A stretch of 64,000 nucleotides of DNA, taken from assembly GCF_042186555.1 (NCBI RefSeq), contig NC_133332.1:123838375-123902374 (forward strand), written 5' to 3'. The DNA comes from Aquarana catesbeiana. Taxonomy: Eukaryota; Chordata; Amphibia; Anura; Ranidae. A model generated the notes under the pieces. The model made no database searches. It had not been told where the DNA came from and saw nothing but the letters and a program-made list of their open reading frames with translations. The translations under genes were made by a program, and so were the position numbers. Shown here one piece after another: positions 10,117 to 23,350 of the stretch. Position 1 is the first letter of the stretch, and every line of letters begins with the position of its first letter.

Positions 10117-12190
10117 AGGATATTGGAGCTTAGGAAAGACTTCTGTTTACAAGCCCTCTTTTCTTATTGATAGAAAAAGTAAACAATGTTGGCTTTTTTC
10201 ATGGAGCAGCGTTATGGAAATTTTGCACAGAGAACCATATGACTTCATGAAATTCTACAGAAGCCCAAGTTGAATTCATGATATGATTATATTACTGAAA
10301 GAGATACTGTAAGGACAACAATGGTCCACAGCAGTGCAAGATGCGCATAGAAAAAAGGAAGAATTTGAGTGTGGGAGAGAGTATCACATGAGAAAATAAT
10401 AAATAAAGAGAGACATTTTAAAAGGTGAAGCCTGTCACAAACAGCAGCTAGCAATAAAACAGTTTTGATAGGCAAAGGACTGTTATTGTTGAGGATCTTA
10501 ATAAGACCACTTCAGAAATCCACAGATGTCATGGCAAACTTGGCTGAGTACATTTTCAAATTTGCTAAAATGTCATTAATTTCTAGCATAGTGGATGGCA
10601 ATTATATTCGGGGATGTAAAATAGGGCCACCTCAAAATCGCAAGGGCCAGTAATATCATTTCTAATTCTGGCTATCTGGAAACTAAATAGGAAATATTCT
10701 TGTCCCCATTTATTGGCCATGATCAGATGCTGGTGCAGGCCCCTTTAACACCATTTTCCAAAATTTCCTGGGTTCCTGGACACACCCAGGTAAAATAAGT
10801 TTATCTGCTTCTCTCCCTCAGATGGCCTCACCCGATGAAGCAGAGGTAACTGGGCTACTGATTTGCAGTTAGGTGCCAGCCCTGCACTGTCAGAACCAAT
10901 TGCTACCAGAGCCCTCCAGTTTTAATAGCCTGGTACTTTGTCCTTTGGCCTTGGATCCCCCCTAGCTCTTCATCTGTGTTATTATAGCTACCCTGGACTT
11001 CACTGTAAAGGGCGCTGTTTAGGAGAATGTGCTGTTTGTGTTCTGAACTGTTTTATTGAAGTAGAGAATCTCAGATAGATTCTCTGTTTTTATAGATTGT
11101 TATAGAGCAATGCCATACAGTCACGTTACCCCAATTGAGTCACAGGGACATTGTCTTGAAGAGTCCATATTATTTTCCAACCTGTACCTGTTTTTTTTTA
11201 ATATTCTGCAGAGTATGCCATTTACCATTTTGAACCTGTTTTTCAATATTGCTTCCAACTTCACACCTGTTTAGTTTAAAACTTCAAGTTACAGTCACCC
11301 TGTCTTATCACTTGGTTTATTGCCTATTCTGTTAAAATTCCTTTTAATTCACCTTTATTACTGGTTAAGTTGCAGTAAATCTGAGAATTTTTGTTCATGG
11401 AAAGATGTGACTCTGTTAACATAGCACTAAAATCACCAGCACTAGGGGGGTTGTTTCTGATTCCCGATGCTTATACATTATGTAATGGTAACAGCTGTGG
11501 TAAGTGCACAGGCAATAATCTCAGGCTGAAAGTGCAATACCTTGCTATTACATGTTCTAATGTAATTTTTACATCTGTATTTACAGAGATCAGTGTGGAA
11601 AAGGAAAACAAAATAGCAAAATTAAAATTTTACTTTGGTCGGTTCATGGCATGTTTCCTGTGGTCTTTGGGCTACCATTGGGTCATTACTACAGAACAGA
11701 GTTTTGCTTGCTGGGTAGGACTGGAGCTTCTATCTACTACATGGAGGTGTCTAGAGAAGCCAGTGTATTTCTCATTAATGTAAATAACTTTCCATCTTAT
11801 TCCTTTCTCCAACAGTCTTCGTCCCTTCAGTCGATCAGTACCAAGAAGCTTCTCCTCTTTGCAGCTGTCATCCCTGCTGGTATAATCAAAAACAATGTGG
11901 GAGGAAAGAGTAAGAGGGCACTGGAGCAATGAGTAAGGTAAGTATTCCTCTGCTTTTCATCCCATTACTATCTGGAGGAGGAAGGTACCTCAAAATACTT
12001 ATTTTTATATCCTGACCAGAGTTTAGCCATAAAGTCCCTTATATTCTGAAGATGGAGCAGTTTCGTTTGCCTAAATCAATAGTAATACTATTAGTTTCTA
12101 CTGAATGTTCAGATATAGTTTGGTTAAGCTCACAAAAATAAAAATGGCTTTTCTAGTGGTATAAGTGACAGGTACACGTAATATATAATT

Positions 12191-12268
<78 letters not shown>

Positions 12269-14530
12269 CACACACGCACATGGCATCTGTAGTTTCTGAG
12301 CTTCAGCAATAATTATTTTTTTTTAAAAAGTCAGTTACTCCAGTCTAACAAATTTATGTAATTTGTATCAATATTGCAAGAGCCCGCTGAGATAACCCAT
12401 TGCATAGGATTTTTAGCTGGTATACATCTGGGATCACTAATGATTAATTAGTGCATATCATAATGGGGAGCAAATGTCACCCAAGCTACCTGGGTAGTTG
12501 TCATTTGAGAGTGAGAAAAAACCCTATGTATTTGATATGCTAACTGAAAAGCTCATCGTAGAGTGCCATCTTGTGGCAGAATAATGTTGTGTCCATCATT
12601 CATTTGTTAAGGCTATGGTAAAATGACCTTTGCTCATGAAGACTTTTTTTCTTTGCAAGTATGAAAATAATATATATCTACATATACATTTAATGAATTC
12701 TAATTTGTAGGTCTCTGTAGATCTACAAAAGTGAATGAATATTACTAACTTTTCTTCCAATATTTTACTTAAAAATGTATTTTTTTATACTACAGCCCTG
12801 AACAGACATAGTCGCTTGCTAGTAGCTAAACAACTGAAATGCGCCACGGAAACTAAACTAAACTAAAAATCATGCCGACTAAAAATGTAGGCAATAGAAA
12901 AAACAGTGTGAAACATTATAAAACAGTACAAATGGCAACCATAGATTTAAGGAACACAGTAGAATAAAATAGAACTACTTTATTCAGGAGATTTACTCAA
13001 TAGAAAAAATAACTTATTTTTGCTATTCCTTTGCATTAAAACCTACATAGGGGCATAATTATTAAGCAGAGATTCTGACATTCACAAAACATTCATAGGT
13101 GGTTAATAATTTGCTGTAAAAAAAACACTTGCATTGTAAAGATTTACCTCCAGTAAATATTTTGAGAATCACATTTATTGTTTTATAATATTCCCCTCCT
13201 TTTAATATTCATAATATTAGTGTATCAGTGTCATTTCAGGAAGACAAGAACCTATCATGTAAATAATAGACAGAATTTACTTGGCTTTCTTGTGTCTCGG
13301 TTGTGCACATGGAGGCATTTAAAAAAATGTACAACTACTCCTAATCTTCATTATAGGTTTACTCATTAAAACTGGAGAAATTATTAGAATAAACCTGAGG
13401 CTGCCCATAATGGCTAATTTTTGTTTAATTTATTTGTAAAATGTAAAGTTGGATCTTATTATTTGCAACAGCTCTTCTCTCCAATTTTTATTAATCATCC
13501 TCCATTAGTATTGGTATTGGTAGCCTAGGTTTGAACCAGGAAAATATCTCAGCTGCCTCAGTATATTAGAATCTTCCCATTCTACATTCTATACTATGAT
13601 TTAGTGGAGGGGTGGAGCCAGCCATAACATTTTCTGGGGCATCAGATACTGAACTCTATAAAAATGCTCTACCATTGTGCAGACAAGGAGGTTTGCATGA
13701 TAATTATTTACTAGGGGATTTTTTACGACTTCCCCTTTAAAACAATTACTTGCTTTAATTGATTAATTAAACACAAGTATTTTCATGATATTTATTATTT
13801 TTTTTAGTTTATTGTGTTTAGAAGTATATGCTATACTACAGTTCAGCACAGATAAAAATATTTTACTATATTTGTATATGCAACTACTGCTGCTACTACC
13901 ATTGCCATACCGTATACTGTGTTATATAAATATAATCAAGAGAGAATAACAATTTCTTACAAATAATGTGTGTATTATTTTTTATATTATTATTATAATT
14001 ATTATTTTTAGACATAGCAAAGGTTTCCTCAATGTCATATGCAATGTGCTTTAGAAGTAGTCACTCATTTTTATACAGTAAACAGTAATATAAAAGAGGA
14101 CACTGGATTCTTGAATAATTCATTAGATGGTTACATTTGACTACTTACACTAATAATAACATGCTAAACCTTACAAGTGCAAAGGAAATAGGTAAAGGCA
14201 TGAAATAAGCACACACTCTCTTTATTTCCTGTAAATGGTCACTTGACATTTGTTGACAGGATGAGTCATGTATTATCCTGCTGCACACTTAGCTGTGTGG
14301 GGATGACCACCTCTAGGGTGAAAAGTATGCTTTATGTCTTATGCATAATAAATCCTTGGCTCCAGCACCGCCACTGCTTGCCAGGGTTCCAATTAGTTTT
14401 TTTTGTGATAGTTGTGTCTGTGGTGTGGACATCTGTCCTCCAGAACTGGAAGCTCCCTTCAAGCAGACAATTAAAAGGGCATCAGATGGAAATGAATTTG
14501 GCCACTGCTAATTTGAACCTTATGATCTAA
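10117..14530. other. Mostly unique AT-rich DNA, no gene recognised
   Basis: No transposon boundaries or coding similarity seen apart from a TA microsatellite at 12186-12265. A 120-bp stretch, 11817-11936, has a pyrimidine tract ending in AG on its left and GTAAGT on its right. Its open frame ends in stops and resembles no known protein, so an untranslated exon is possible but unsupported. Confidence 0.45.
12186..12265. repeat. (TA)n microsatellite
   Basis: About 70-80 bp of near-pure TA, grading into (AC)n-like cacacacgcac. The minus-strand frame through it is an artefact of the repeat. Confidence 0.95.
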
Positions 14531-15168
14531 AAAGTGAGGGTTCGCTGCTTCCCTATACAGGGAGTATTATCAACCTGCAATAAAAAAGGGTGGGATCCAA
14601 TTGGAAAGTAAATAAAAAAATACACTTTTTAAGGTTATAATGATCTACCAGCTCCACAAAATTGATTCCAGTCTTTTTGATATAATACAAACAGGTAAAA
14701 AAGGAAAAAAAAGGAAAAAAAAGGGGGGTGGGAGGGGCGCAATACAGAACCCGATATTCATATTGCACTGTAAAACCTTGTGAGCTACTATGCTAATCCA
14801 GCGAAGCTGCCGGCACTACCCACACTTCCTAAATATGTGAACAAACAAAAATATAAAAATAAGTGCAACGCTAAATTAAATTATATAAACATAGGAATAT
14901 CTCATAGGGATATACTGTGCAATAATTTAACAATTAAAGGCAAAATAAAGTGCAATATGCCAAATATTCCTCCACAGAGTTTCCTTGTATAGATCAAATG
15001 ATAGTAAGAACAACGTGCCAGTCCATTATGTTAATAGTAGAAAAAATTATGAATGAAACGATCTCTCCACAATCATCCACCTCTGTGTATGTTATCAAAA
15101 TGTTTGTGCTCCCTCCACTGGTTGTGTCCTCACCTTGTAGGCTTTGTAAATGTGCCTTTGAGAATGGT

Positions 15169-16480
15169 CAAGAACATATTTGGGGGGCACACCATACAAT
15201 GCGTTTAAATTCAAGATGGTGCTGCTATAAGACCTACAAACAGTACAAAATATTTTACAGCGCACACATAGAAGAATGACATTTCCTGCAGGGCTAGTTA
15301 AAAACACCTGAACATATTCAAAAAATATGGGGGTTTGGTCACACTATATGGTCATATAGTGCTAAGCCCACTTACTGCGACAAAGTACCCCGAATTAGTG
15401 GGTCCTACTCTAGTAATAGAATGGAAGATCCTTTGTCTCAACCATGGGAGCTGAACTCCTCTATGTGGGAGAACTGAAGGGGATACATCCTCACACTGGT
15501 GGCCACTAATTAAGAGGTAATGAGGAGGGGGAGGGGTGCTCCAGCCCAAAAGACCTGGTCAGGGCCTATTACAATATACAAGAACATATTTGGGGGCACA
15601 CCATACAATGCGTTTAAATTCAAGATGGTGCTGCTATAGGACCTACAAACAGTACAAAATATTTTACAGCGCACACATACAAGAATGACATTTCCTGCAG
15701 GGCTAGTTAAAAACACCTGAACATATTCAAAAAATATGGGGGTTTGGTCACACTATATGGTCATATAGTGCTAAGCCCACTTACTGCGACAAAGTACCCC
15801 GAATTAGTGGGTCCTACTCTAGTAATAGAATGGAAGATCCTTTGTCTCAACCATGGGAGCTGAACTCCTCTATGTGGGAGAACTGAAGGGGATACATCCT
15901 CACACTGGTGGCCACTAATTAAGAGGTAATGAGGAGGGGGAGGGGTGCTCCAGCCCAAAAGACCTGGTCAGGGCCTATTACAATATACAAGAACATATTT
16001 GGGGGCACACCATACAATGCGTTTAAATTCAAGATGGTGCTGCTATAGGACCTACAAACAGTACAAAATATTTTACAGCGCACAGATACAAGAATGACAT
16101 TTCCTGCAGGGCTAGTTAAAAACACCTGAACATATTCAAAAAATACGGGGGTTTGGTCACACTATATGGTCATATAGTGCTAAGCCCACTTACTGCGACA
16201 AAGTACCCCGAATTAGTGGGTCCTACTCTAGTAATAGAATGGAAGATCCTTTGTCTCAACCATGGGAGCTGAACTCCTCTATGTGGGAGAACTGAAGGGG
16301 ATACATCCTAACACTGGTGGCCACTAATTAGGAGGTAATGAGGAGGGGGAGGGGTGCTCCAGCCCAAAAGACCTGGTCAGGGCCTATTACAATATACAAG
16401 AACATATTTGGGGGGCACACCATACAATGCGTTTAAATTCAAGATGGTGCTGCTATAAGACCTACAAACAGTACAAAATA
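15169..16480 (+). repeat. 409-bp tandem array, 3.2 copies
   Basis: Units start with caagaacatatttggggg at 15169, 15579, 15988 and 16397. The first unit is 410 bp, the next two 409 bp, and the last breaks off after about 84 bp. Only scattered single-base differences are visible between units, so the expansion or homogenisation is recent. Identical minus-strand frames recur every 409 bp and show no known domain. Confidence 0.95.
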
Positions 16481-16607
16481 TTTTTGTTTTTTTAACTAGC
16501 CCTGCAGGAAATGTCATTCTTACCTTTGAGAATGGTTACGCCTCTGGAACGCTCCTCCTAGTATTCCTCCTCCTTAAGAGCTGCCCGTGAACTCCAGTCA
16601 CATCATC

Positions 16608-16706
16608 AGCCTCTCAGGTCTCTCCTACTAGTTTTGTCACTCCTTGTGACTTCCCAGAGGAAGTCACGAGGAGTGACGAAACTAGTAGGAGGGACCTGAG
16701 AGGCTG
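16608..16706. repeat. Near-perfect 48-bp-stem hairpin
   Basis: The left arm cagcctctcaggtctctcct pairs with the right arm aggagggacctgagaggctg, continuing inward through actagttttgtcactcc and ggagtgacgaaactagt. The loop is only a few bases, so a very strong cruciform or RNA hairpin is expected. Confidence 0.9.
16650..16692 (+). ncRNA. Hammerhead-ribozyme-like motif in fold-back element
   Basis: The order is CTTCC (stem I), CAGAGGA (core CUGANGA with one mismatch), stem II GTCAC/GTGAC, GAAA, the tetramer CTAG (stem III), TA, then GGAGG pairing with CTTCC. The spacing matches the motif at 4978-5018. The mismatched core base probably abolishes or reduces activity. Confidence 0.45.
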
Positions 16707-17644
16707 ACGAATGTAGAACTAGGAAGGGATAGTCACAGTGCAACGGGCAGAGGGAGCACTGACGGTCGGGGCTGCAGAGCCAGTTGAAAGGTGATACATT
16801 TGTCCTAGCATGGTTGGCACATGTAATACACACATGCCTGATTAAGCTTTTCCAAATGTTTGTGCATATATGTTGTACAGCTTTTGAATACATTTTAAAA
16901 TGATAAAGCACTATTGCAAGATCTGATTGCTTTGCATGTGGTCAATGTGATGAGAGTAACCATTCTCAAAGGCACATTTACAAAGCCTATAAGGTGAGGG
17001 CACAACTGGTGGCGGAAGCATAAGGATTTTGAGAACATACACAGAGGTGGATGATTGTGGAGAGATCATTTCATCCAAAAAATTGTTTCTACTATTCACA
17101 TAATCGACTGACACGTTGTTCTTACTATCATTTGATCTATATAAGGACACTCTGTGAATGAATATTTGGCACATCACACTTTATTTTGCTTATAATTGTA
17201 TACATTATTGCACAATATATCCCTATGGGATATTCCTATGTTTATTTTATTTAATTTAGCGCTGCAGTTATTTTGATATTTCTTAACGATAGATAAAATT
17301 TTATTTGAACACATACATAGAAATACACACACACTTAATAGGAATTGCACTCACAAATGTTGGTAGAAGTGAAGATGTAATGTGTGGCTGATGGGAAGAC
17401 TCCTGAAACATCTGTATGGAGCAAATTGTATGGAGCCACCTCCATGCACTGGATGCACAGCTTGTTAATCAACTGTGATCTAAGGAACAGCCATGAGTTC
17501 TCCTCCACCTCCTCCCTGCTCGTATGGCACAAATAATGCGTTTCAGGGAAATCCCTCCCCTACTCAGTTTAGCTAGGCTATGCTTGCCATTCTTCTGTAA
17601 AAGGGCTACAAAAAATTGTGCCTCCCCGCACACTGTTAAGGCAG

Positions 17645-17795
17645 TAAGCTTGGACTCCACTTGTGGGAGAACCCCATAACGTGTTTCACCTAATTTAGGG
17701 CTTAATCTTAGAGTCCTTCTATGAATAAGCCCTAAATTGCATTTAACATGTTGGGGGTTCTCCCTTAGGTGGAGACCAAGCTGAAGCCATTGTTA
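17645..17795. repeat. Snap-back repeat with degenerate hammerhead-like halves
   Basis: Inverted arms pair gggagaacccc with ggggttctccc and tagggcttaat with ataagcccta. On the minus strand agccctaaattaggtgaaac is followed by acgtta, resembling the GAAA-plus-tetramer half of a hammerhead, but the CUGANGA side has decayed. Confidence 0.45.
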
Positions 17796-17864
17796 TACAT
17801 TTTGTGAGATTTGCAAGATTCCTAAGTAGCATCTTTTTCTGTGCAGATGTAAAACATTCATGTA

Positions 17865-19480
17865 CAGTGCCTTGAAAAAGTATTCATACCCCTTGAAATT
17901 TTCCACATTTTTTCATATTACAACCACAAAAAGAAAATGTATTTTATTGGGATTTTACGTGATAGACTAGCCAAAAGTGTCACATAATTATGAAATGGAA
18001 GAATAATGATAAATGGTTTTCAAAATGTTTAACAAATAAATATCTGAAAAGTGGAGCGTGCATTTTTATTCAGCCCCCTTTACTCTGATACCCCCCAACT
18101 AAAATCTAGTGGAAGCAATTAGCTTCAGAAGTCACCTAATTATTAAATAGAGTCCACCTGTTTTTTTTATTCTCAGTATAAATACAGCTGTTCTGTGATG
18201 CCCTCAGTGGTTTGTTGAAGAACCTTAGTGAACAAACAGCATCATGAAGACCAAGGAGCACAACAAACAGGTCAGGGATAAAGTTGTGGAGAAGTTTAAA
18301 GCAGGGTTAGGTTATAAAAAAATATCCCAAGCTTTGAACATCTCACGAAGCACTGTTCAATCCATCATCCAAAAATGGAAAGAATATGGCACAACTTCAA
18401 ACCTACCAAGACATGGCCCTCCACCTAAACTGACAGATCAGGCAAGGAGAGCATTATTCAGAGAAGCAGCCAATAGGCTCATGGTAACTCTGGAGGAGCT
18501 GCAGAGATCCACAGCTCACGTGGGAGAATATGTCCATAGGACAAATATTAGTCATGCACTCCACAAACCTGGCCTTTATGGAAGAGTGGCAAGAAGTAAG
18601 ACATTGTTGAAAGAAAGCCACAAGAAGTCCCAATTGCGGTTTGCGAAAAGCCATGTGGGGGACACAGTAAATATGTGGAAGAAGGTGCTCTAGTCAGATG
18701 AAACCAAAATTGAACTTTTTGGCCCAAAAACAAAACGATATGTGTGGCAGAAAACTAACACTGCTCATCACCCTGAACACACCATCCCCACCAGGAAACA
18801 TGGTGGTGGCAGCATCATGTTGTGGGGATGCTTTTATTCAGCAGATACAGGGAAGCTGGTCAGACTTGATGGAAAGATGAATGGAGCCAAATACAAGGCA
18901 ATATTAGAAAACCTGTTAGAGTCTGTAAAAGACTTGAGACTGGAGTGAAGGTTCACCTTCCAGCAGGACAACAACCCTAAACATACAGCCAGAGCTACAA
19001 TGGAATGTTTTAGATCAAAGCATATTCATGTGTTAGAATGGCTCAGTCAAAGTCCAGACCGAAAAACCAATTAGGAATCCGTGGCAAGACTTGAAAATTG
19101 CTCCTCACAGATGCTCTCCATCCAGTCTGACAGAGGTTGAGCTATTTTTCTAGGAAGAATGGGCGAACATTTCCCTCTCTAGATGTGCAAAGCTGGTAGA
19201 GACATACCCAAAAAGACCTGCAGCTGTAATTGCAACAAAAGGTGGTTTTACAAAGTATTGACACAAGGGGGCTGAATACAAATGCATGCCACACTTTTCA
19301 GATATGTATTTGTAAAAAATTTGGAAAACCATTTATCATTTTCCTTTCACTTCACAATTATGTGCCACTTTGTTGTTGATCTATCACATAAAAACCCAAT
19401 AAAATACATTTACATTTTTGGTTGTAACATGGCAAAATGTGGAAAATGTCAAGGGGTATGAATACTTTTTCAAGGCACTG
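17865..19480 (+). mobile_element. Tc1/mariner element, full length, 1616 bp
   Basis: It is flanked by TA at 17863-17864 and 19481-19482. Terminal inverted repeats begin CAGTGCCTTGAAAAAGTATT and continue through the cccttgaaattttccacat region. The length is standard for Tc1. It carries one transposase gene on the plus strand, now broken. A second, truncated copy lies at 48918-49534. Confidence 0.95.
18244..19274 (+). pseudogene. Tc1-like transposase pseudogene
   Basis: The N-terminal helix-turn-helix region reads KISQALNISRSTVQSIIQKW, followed by the linker LPRHGPPPKLT. The first catalytic Asp is in SDETK (about 18694-18708) and the second in FQQDNNPKHTA (about 18958-18990). The frame from 18244 to the second Asp is one phase, interrupted by TAG at 18691-18693 and TGA at 18946-18948. 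Near 19061 the phase shifts, and the third acidic residue, normally Glu in a PIEN context, reads Arg. The usual C-terminal end is followed by a stop near 19274. It is clearly inactive. Confidence 0.93.
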
Positions 19481-19969
19481 TAAACATTAGCATTAAAGCC
19501 GAACTTCGACAGATTAAAAAAAAAAAAAAAAAAAATGAACGAAGCTCTCTATTCATTATACATATACGTTGATACATTTATACATGTTGAATATATTTTC
19601 AAAGTACCTGAATTTGCTTGATATTAGCCTTCTGCAAACCCACATTGGAAGAGAGAGAGGCAGCACAAGGAGCCAATCAGTTTGGTGACTGTTTCATTGT
19701 TCACAAAAAAACTCCCGCATCGATCACACACAAATCCTTAGTGCAAAAACAAAAAAGGATATGTACAACAATAAACAAGACACTCACTCTATATTGGCAG
19801 CCCAATGTTGCTTCTGAGCTGTGTTGCTTCAATTTTGCTAATGCAGTGCAAGCATGTGTGTGCCTAATGACATAATGTATAATAGGAGCAGAACAAGAAA
19901 AAGGAGCACTAATCAACTTAACACAAACAGGCTGTGCCCCAGCCACTGGCAACCAGCCTATAGCTGATA

Positions 19970-20312
19970 GTAAGACCCCTTTCATACTAAGGCAGTTTTC
20001 AGGCATTTTAGCGCTAGAAATGACCTCTAAATAGTCCCTGAAAAAGCCTCTCATTCATTTCAGTGTGTCTTTTCACACTGGGGCGGTGCACTTGCGGGAC
20101 GTTAGGAAAAGTCCTGCAAGCAGCATCTTTGGGGTGGTTTGTGAGCCCAGTATACAGCATTCCCAAAACGCCCTGCCCATTGAAATGGATGGGCTAAAAA
20201 GCGCCCCGCTAGCGGCCTGAAAAGCACCGCTTAAACAGAGCTGAAACACCTCTAAAACGAGCAGCGCTTTAGCACTAACACGGCCCCGGCCCCAGTGTGA
20301 AAGGGGTCTCAA
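19970..20312. mobile_element. Palindromic MITE (CTTTCACACTGGGGC family)
   Basis: The left end taagacccctttcatactaa and right end ccagtgtgaaaggggtctca are inverted. GC-rich internal blocks such as agcgccccgctagcgg match the style of the element at 3313-3640. It is non-coding. Confidence 0.6.
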
Positions 20313-20597
20313 ACAAAAACTCTGATGACAGTGCACACTCTACAACAATGTTCCTGTACTGGCGAAGTCACTTCCTGCCTATACTGACATGTTTCGATTG
20401 GATGCCGTCAATCTTGTCACAACTCACAAGTCAGTCACAAGCTCAAGAAGGCAAGACCTGTAAGTAGTGTATGTACTGTGTGGCAGAGGTGTGTATATTT
20501 CAGACCTTGATAGACAAAAATACACATCTATTAGAAGGTAAAACAACTCCCTTATATTAATTTCATCTGTTGTATTGTTTGCCTAGAGTTCGGCTAT

Positions 20598-20598
20598 A

Positions 20599-20643
<45 letters not shown>
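20598..20643. repeat. (TA)n microsatellite
   Basis: Pure TA run of about 45 bp. Confidence 0.95.
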
Positions 20644-20645
<2 letters not shown>

Positions 20646-20794
20646 AAGGAACAGTCTATGAAATGACAGACATGAAAGGGTATGGTTTGTTTAAAAAAGA
20701 AAGTGAAATTGGAAGTGGTGCTTTTCATAGAAACATGATGCATTTATGACTGCAGACAGTGCAGAGCAGTATATTGGTCAAGGTGCAACATTCA

Positions 20795-21320
20795 GATTCA
20801 GAATACTTTATTAATTCCAAAGGGAAATTACTAAAATACAGTTATATCCAATGAAGACAACACAAAAATCACAATAACAAGATGCAACAACAATAAATTG
20901 CCAATAACAGCAATTAATATCAAATAAAACAAAATGCTGTACTGTAACCAACAATACCATCCTATGAAAATACTGCATAGAATAAATAATACTGATTAAA
21001 AAAATAACAAAAAATCAAACTACCAAAATGCAAATATTACACTACTTTTTCTAACATTGCCCAAAAAAATAATTACACATAGTTAACCTAAATACCAACA
21101 TAATATAAAAATGACATAAAAATCTGGATCATAAACCAGATTAAATCATAGAGGATAGCACGTTTTGCCTGAAGTGCCAGGGTTCTGAATACAATTCCTT
21201 CTTTTTCTTTCCTACATGAGGCACTATCTTCATAGAGTTAGGTTGCATGACCACTATTCTTGAGGATCCTCCCAAAAAATAGGATGGCACGTTAGTTAGC
21301 TTCCATCTTAACTGATCTTA
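20795..21320 (-). repeat. Possible LINE 3' fragment, minus strand
   Basis: At 20797-20830 the minus strand reads aatttccctttggaattaat followed by aaagtattctgaatctgaat. That AATTTCC...TAATAAAGTAT block with a short tandem tail is commonly seen at the 3' ends of Rex1-like LINEs in lower vertebrates. The upstream body could not be matched to a protein, so the extent is a guess. Confidence 0.3.
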
Positions 21321-23350
21321 GTGTTTATTTAAGAATTGAGCAATACATGGTTCAATGTGACAACCAGAAGTGCTTTACATTGCATACAAAGTTCTTCTAT
21401 TATGTTGGAAAATATCTGTGCAATGAGGCTTTTCCTCGTACAAGATACAATGACACAGATCCTGAAGGGTTCAAGAATGAACAAATGTCTCTGTAAATTG
21501 TTCTCCGTAAGAAATCTACCCGTCCATGGTCAAGCTTAGTATGGTACTTGATATTAGACAGTAAACTCTGTTTTAACAAGAACTGGTGGAAAAAAATGTA
21601 CTCCATAAGGTGTTCTGAAATGATTTTGGCACTATATAAGTAAATAGATATTTATAAATAAATTAAACCAATGTACCTTGAAATACTCTATGAAACTATT
21701 TTACTTTAAGTGATAAATTATTGCAGGGAATGGATTATATTTCAAAACAGTTAAATCAATGCCGTCTCATGTCTGTTTAACAATAGCATTATTCTATTAT
21801 TTAGCAGAAGACACAAGCACGACCCATTAAGACCCAGACACACTTCGGAAAAAGCATTGTTTGCTGTTCTTTATAAGTCTGTCACCAGAGAATGGAGAGT
21901 AACTATTATTATTGCACAATACATTATAAACATGTAAACAGTTTATATTGTGTGCATAGCAATTTTAAATGTCACACTTTTCAAAGGATAAATGGAACTC
22001 AGTGGGCATATAATAGAAAAAAAAAATAGACTTTATAATGGGCGACACTGGGATGGCGTTTGATGCAAATGTCCGACTTTTATCTCCATGAGTGAAAGAG
22101 TTAAATGGTGAAAGGCAGGTGGGTGCAGTAAGTACTTTAGAAAATAGATGAATAGAGTGGAAGAGGAAAGCTACAGGGAATCCATTGAGAGAGCAGATGC
22201 AAAGATGTCCTTACTTCACAAGCAGTTCAAAGTGGGGTGAAGCTGTTTGGGTAATTGGCTATGAAATAACTAACCTTTGGTTGAAAATTTGTACTTGCAC
22301 TTTAATTGCTCCTGATCCGGGCAGCATTCAGGCACCTGGTGGATATGTGACCTTACCTATAGCTGCCACCACTGAAGTGTGAAGGGAACATTGTCACTGC
22401 AAAAGACATAGACGCGCTTCCATACAGAATAGTAGATATAATAACTGCATTTGTATTAAAGCAATTACTTAAAATACATACATTGGGGTTTGGTTTTACT
22501 TGTTTCTGTGACAGTAATTTGGAAAAGGCTGTATCTACACAACCATAAAAATAACATTGGACATACTTTATCAATGTCTCTTAAGATTTGTATTGCCACC
22601 AATCAGTTTCAGACTTTTTCTTGCAAATAACAGGTCTAACCCTTAACGTTAAATTAAATTGGTAGCTACAGAGCAATACAAACAGTTCTAAAGAAAAGCA
22701 CTTTGATGAAGGAGGCCATGTTGGCACTTGTAGTTCTGTAACAGTGAAAAATTTGTAGGTGCAAAGATATTAAGAAGGATTGCCTGTAATTCTGGAATAG
22801 ACATAGGCATTTCTCATAAGAGATAAGCAAATTATCATGAATCAGCTCTGCTAGAAAACTGCCTCACGAGGATCTAATTGGGCCTTTTTTTACACTGTTT
22901 TGTTTTACTGCATGCCTTGCAGGAAGCTAAATTCAAACTCAAATGTTTCCACCCGCCATCTGAATGCCAACATCCCTAAGTAAATCTAAATATATAGCTA
23001 GTCTGCATGGGAATTTTTAGGTTTTCTACAGATTGACATAAATCCCTATATAAAACATATTTTTAATTAAAAACATATACAGAAAAAATCATATATTAGG
23101 CTGCATATAAATCCTGTGATCAAAACACTGTATATTGGGTATATTTGTCTTCTATCCCCTACACATTTTGAAATTGCTTTCTTTCATAGGGGAACTGAGA
23201 ATTTGTAGAGACTGAAAGATAGGCAAGAACAATGTAAATATATATTGGAGCACCACTCCAAGCACGATTGATATGGCTCTGGTAAAAACACTTCAAGCAG
23301 TGTGCGGGTGTAAATGCTAATCCAATGCAACTGAAATATACTGGGTAAAT
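21321..23350. other. Unique DNA, no gene recognised
   Basis: No transposon ends, tandem arrays or convincing coding frames. Short frames here have no recognisable motif. Confidence 0.5.

Larger units (their letters stand above)
14849..17281. mobile_element. Fold-back element with about 320-bp inverted arms enclosing a tandem array
   Basis: The left arm, 14849-15168 (ending gcctttgagaatggt), is the reverse complement of the right arm, 16959-17281 (starting accattctcaaaggc). Shared landmarks are ggatgattgtggagagat, gatctat/atagatc and gggatattcctatg. Between them lie three full 409-bp tandem units plus a partial one, a reversed fragment of the unit (about 16490-16520), and a hairpin with a hammerhead-like core. 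No protein is encoded. The layout recalls Drosophila FB elements, but the hammerhead suggests a link with Penelope-like or retrozyme repeats. The target duplication could not be fixed. Confidence 0.75.

Noticed and set aside
12098..12286. Tyr/Ile-repeat frame
   Set aside because: Translation of a TA microsatellite.
15169..16480. CRISPR-like or satellite centromere array
   Set aside because: Units are contiguous 409-bp repeats without spacers, only 3.2 copies, and are confined within one fold-back element.
18244..18693. Tc1 transposase frame as an intact gene
   Set aside because: The frame ends in an internal TAG before the catalytic core; with the later TGA and frameshift it is a pseudogene.
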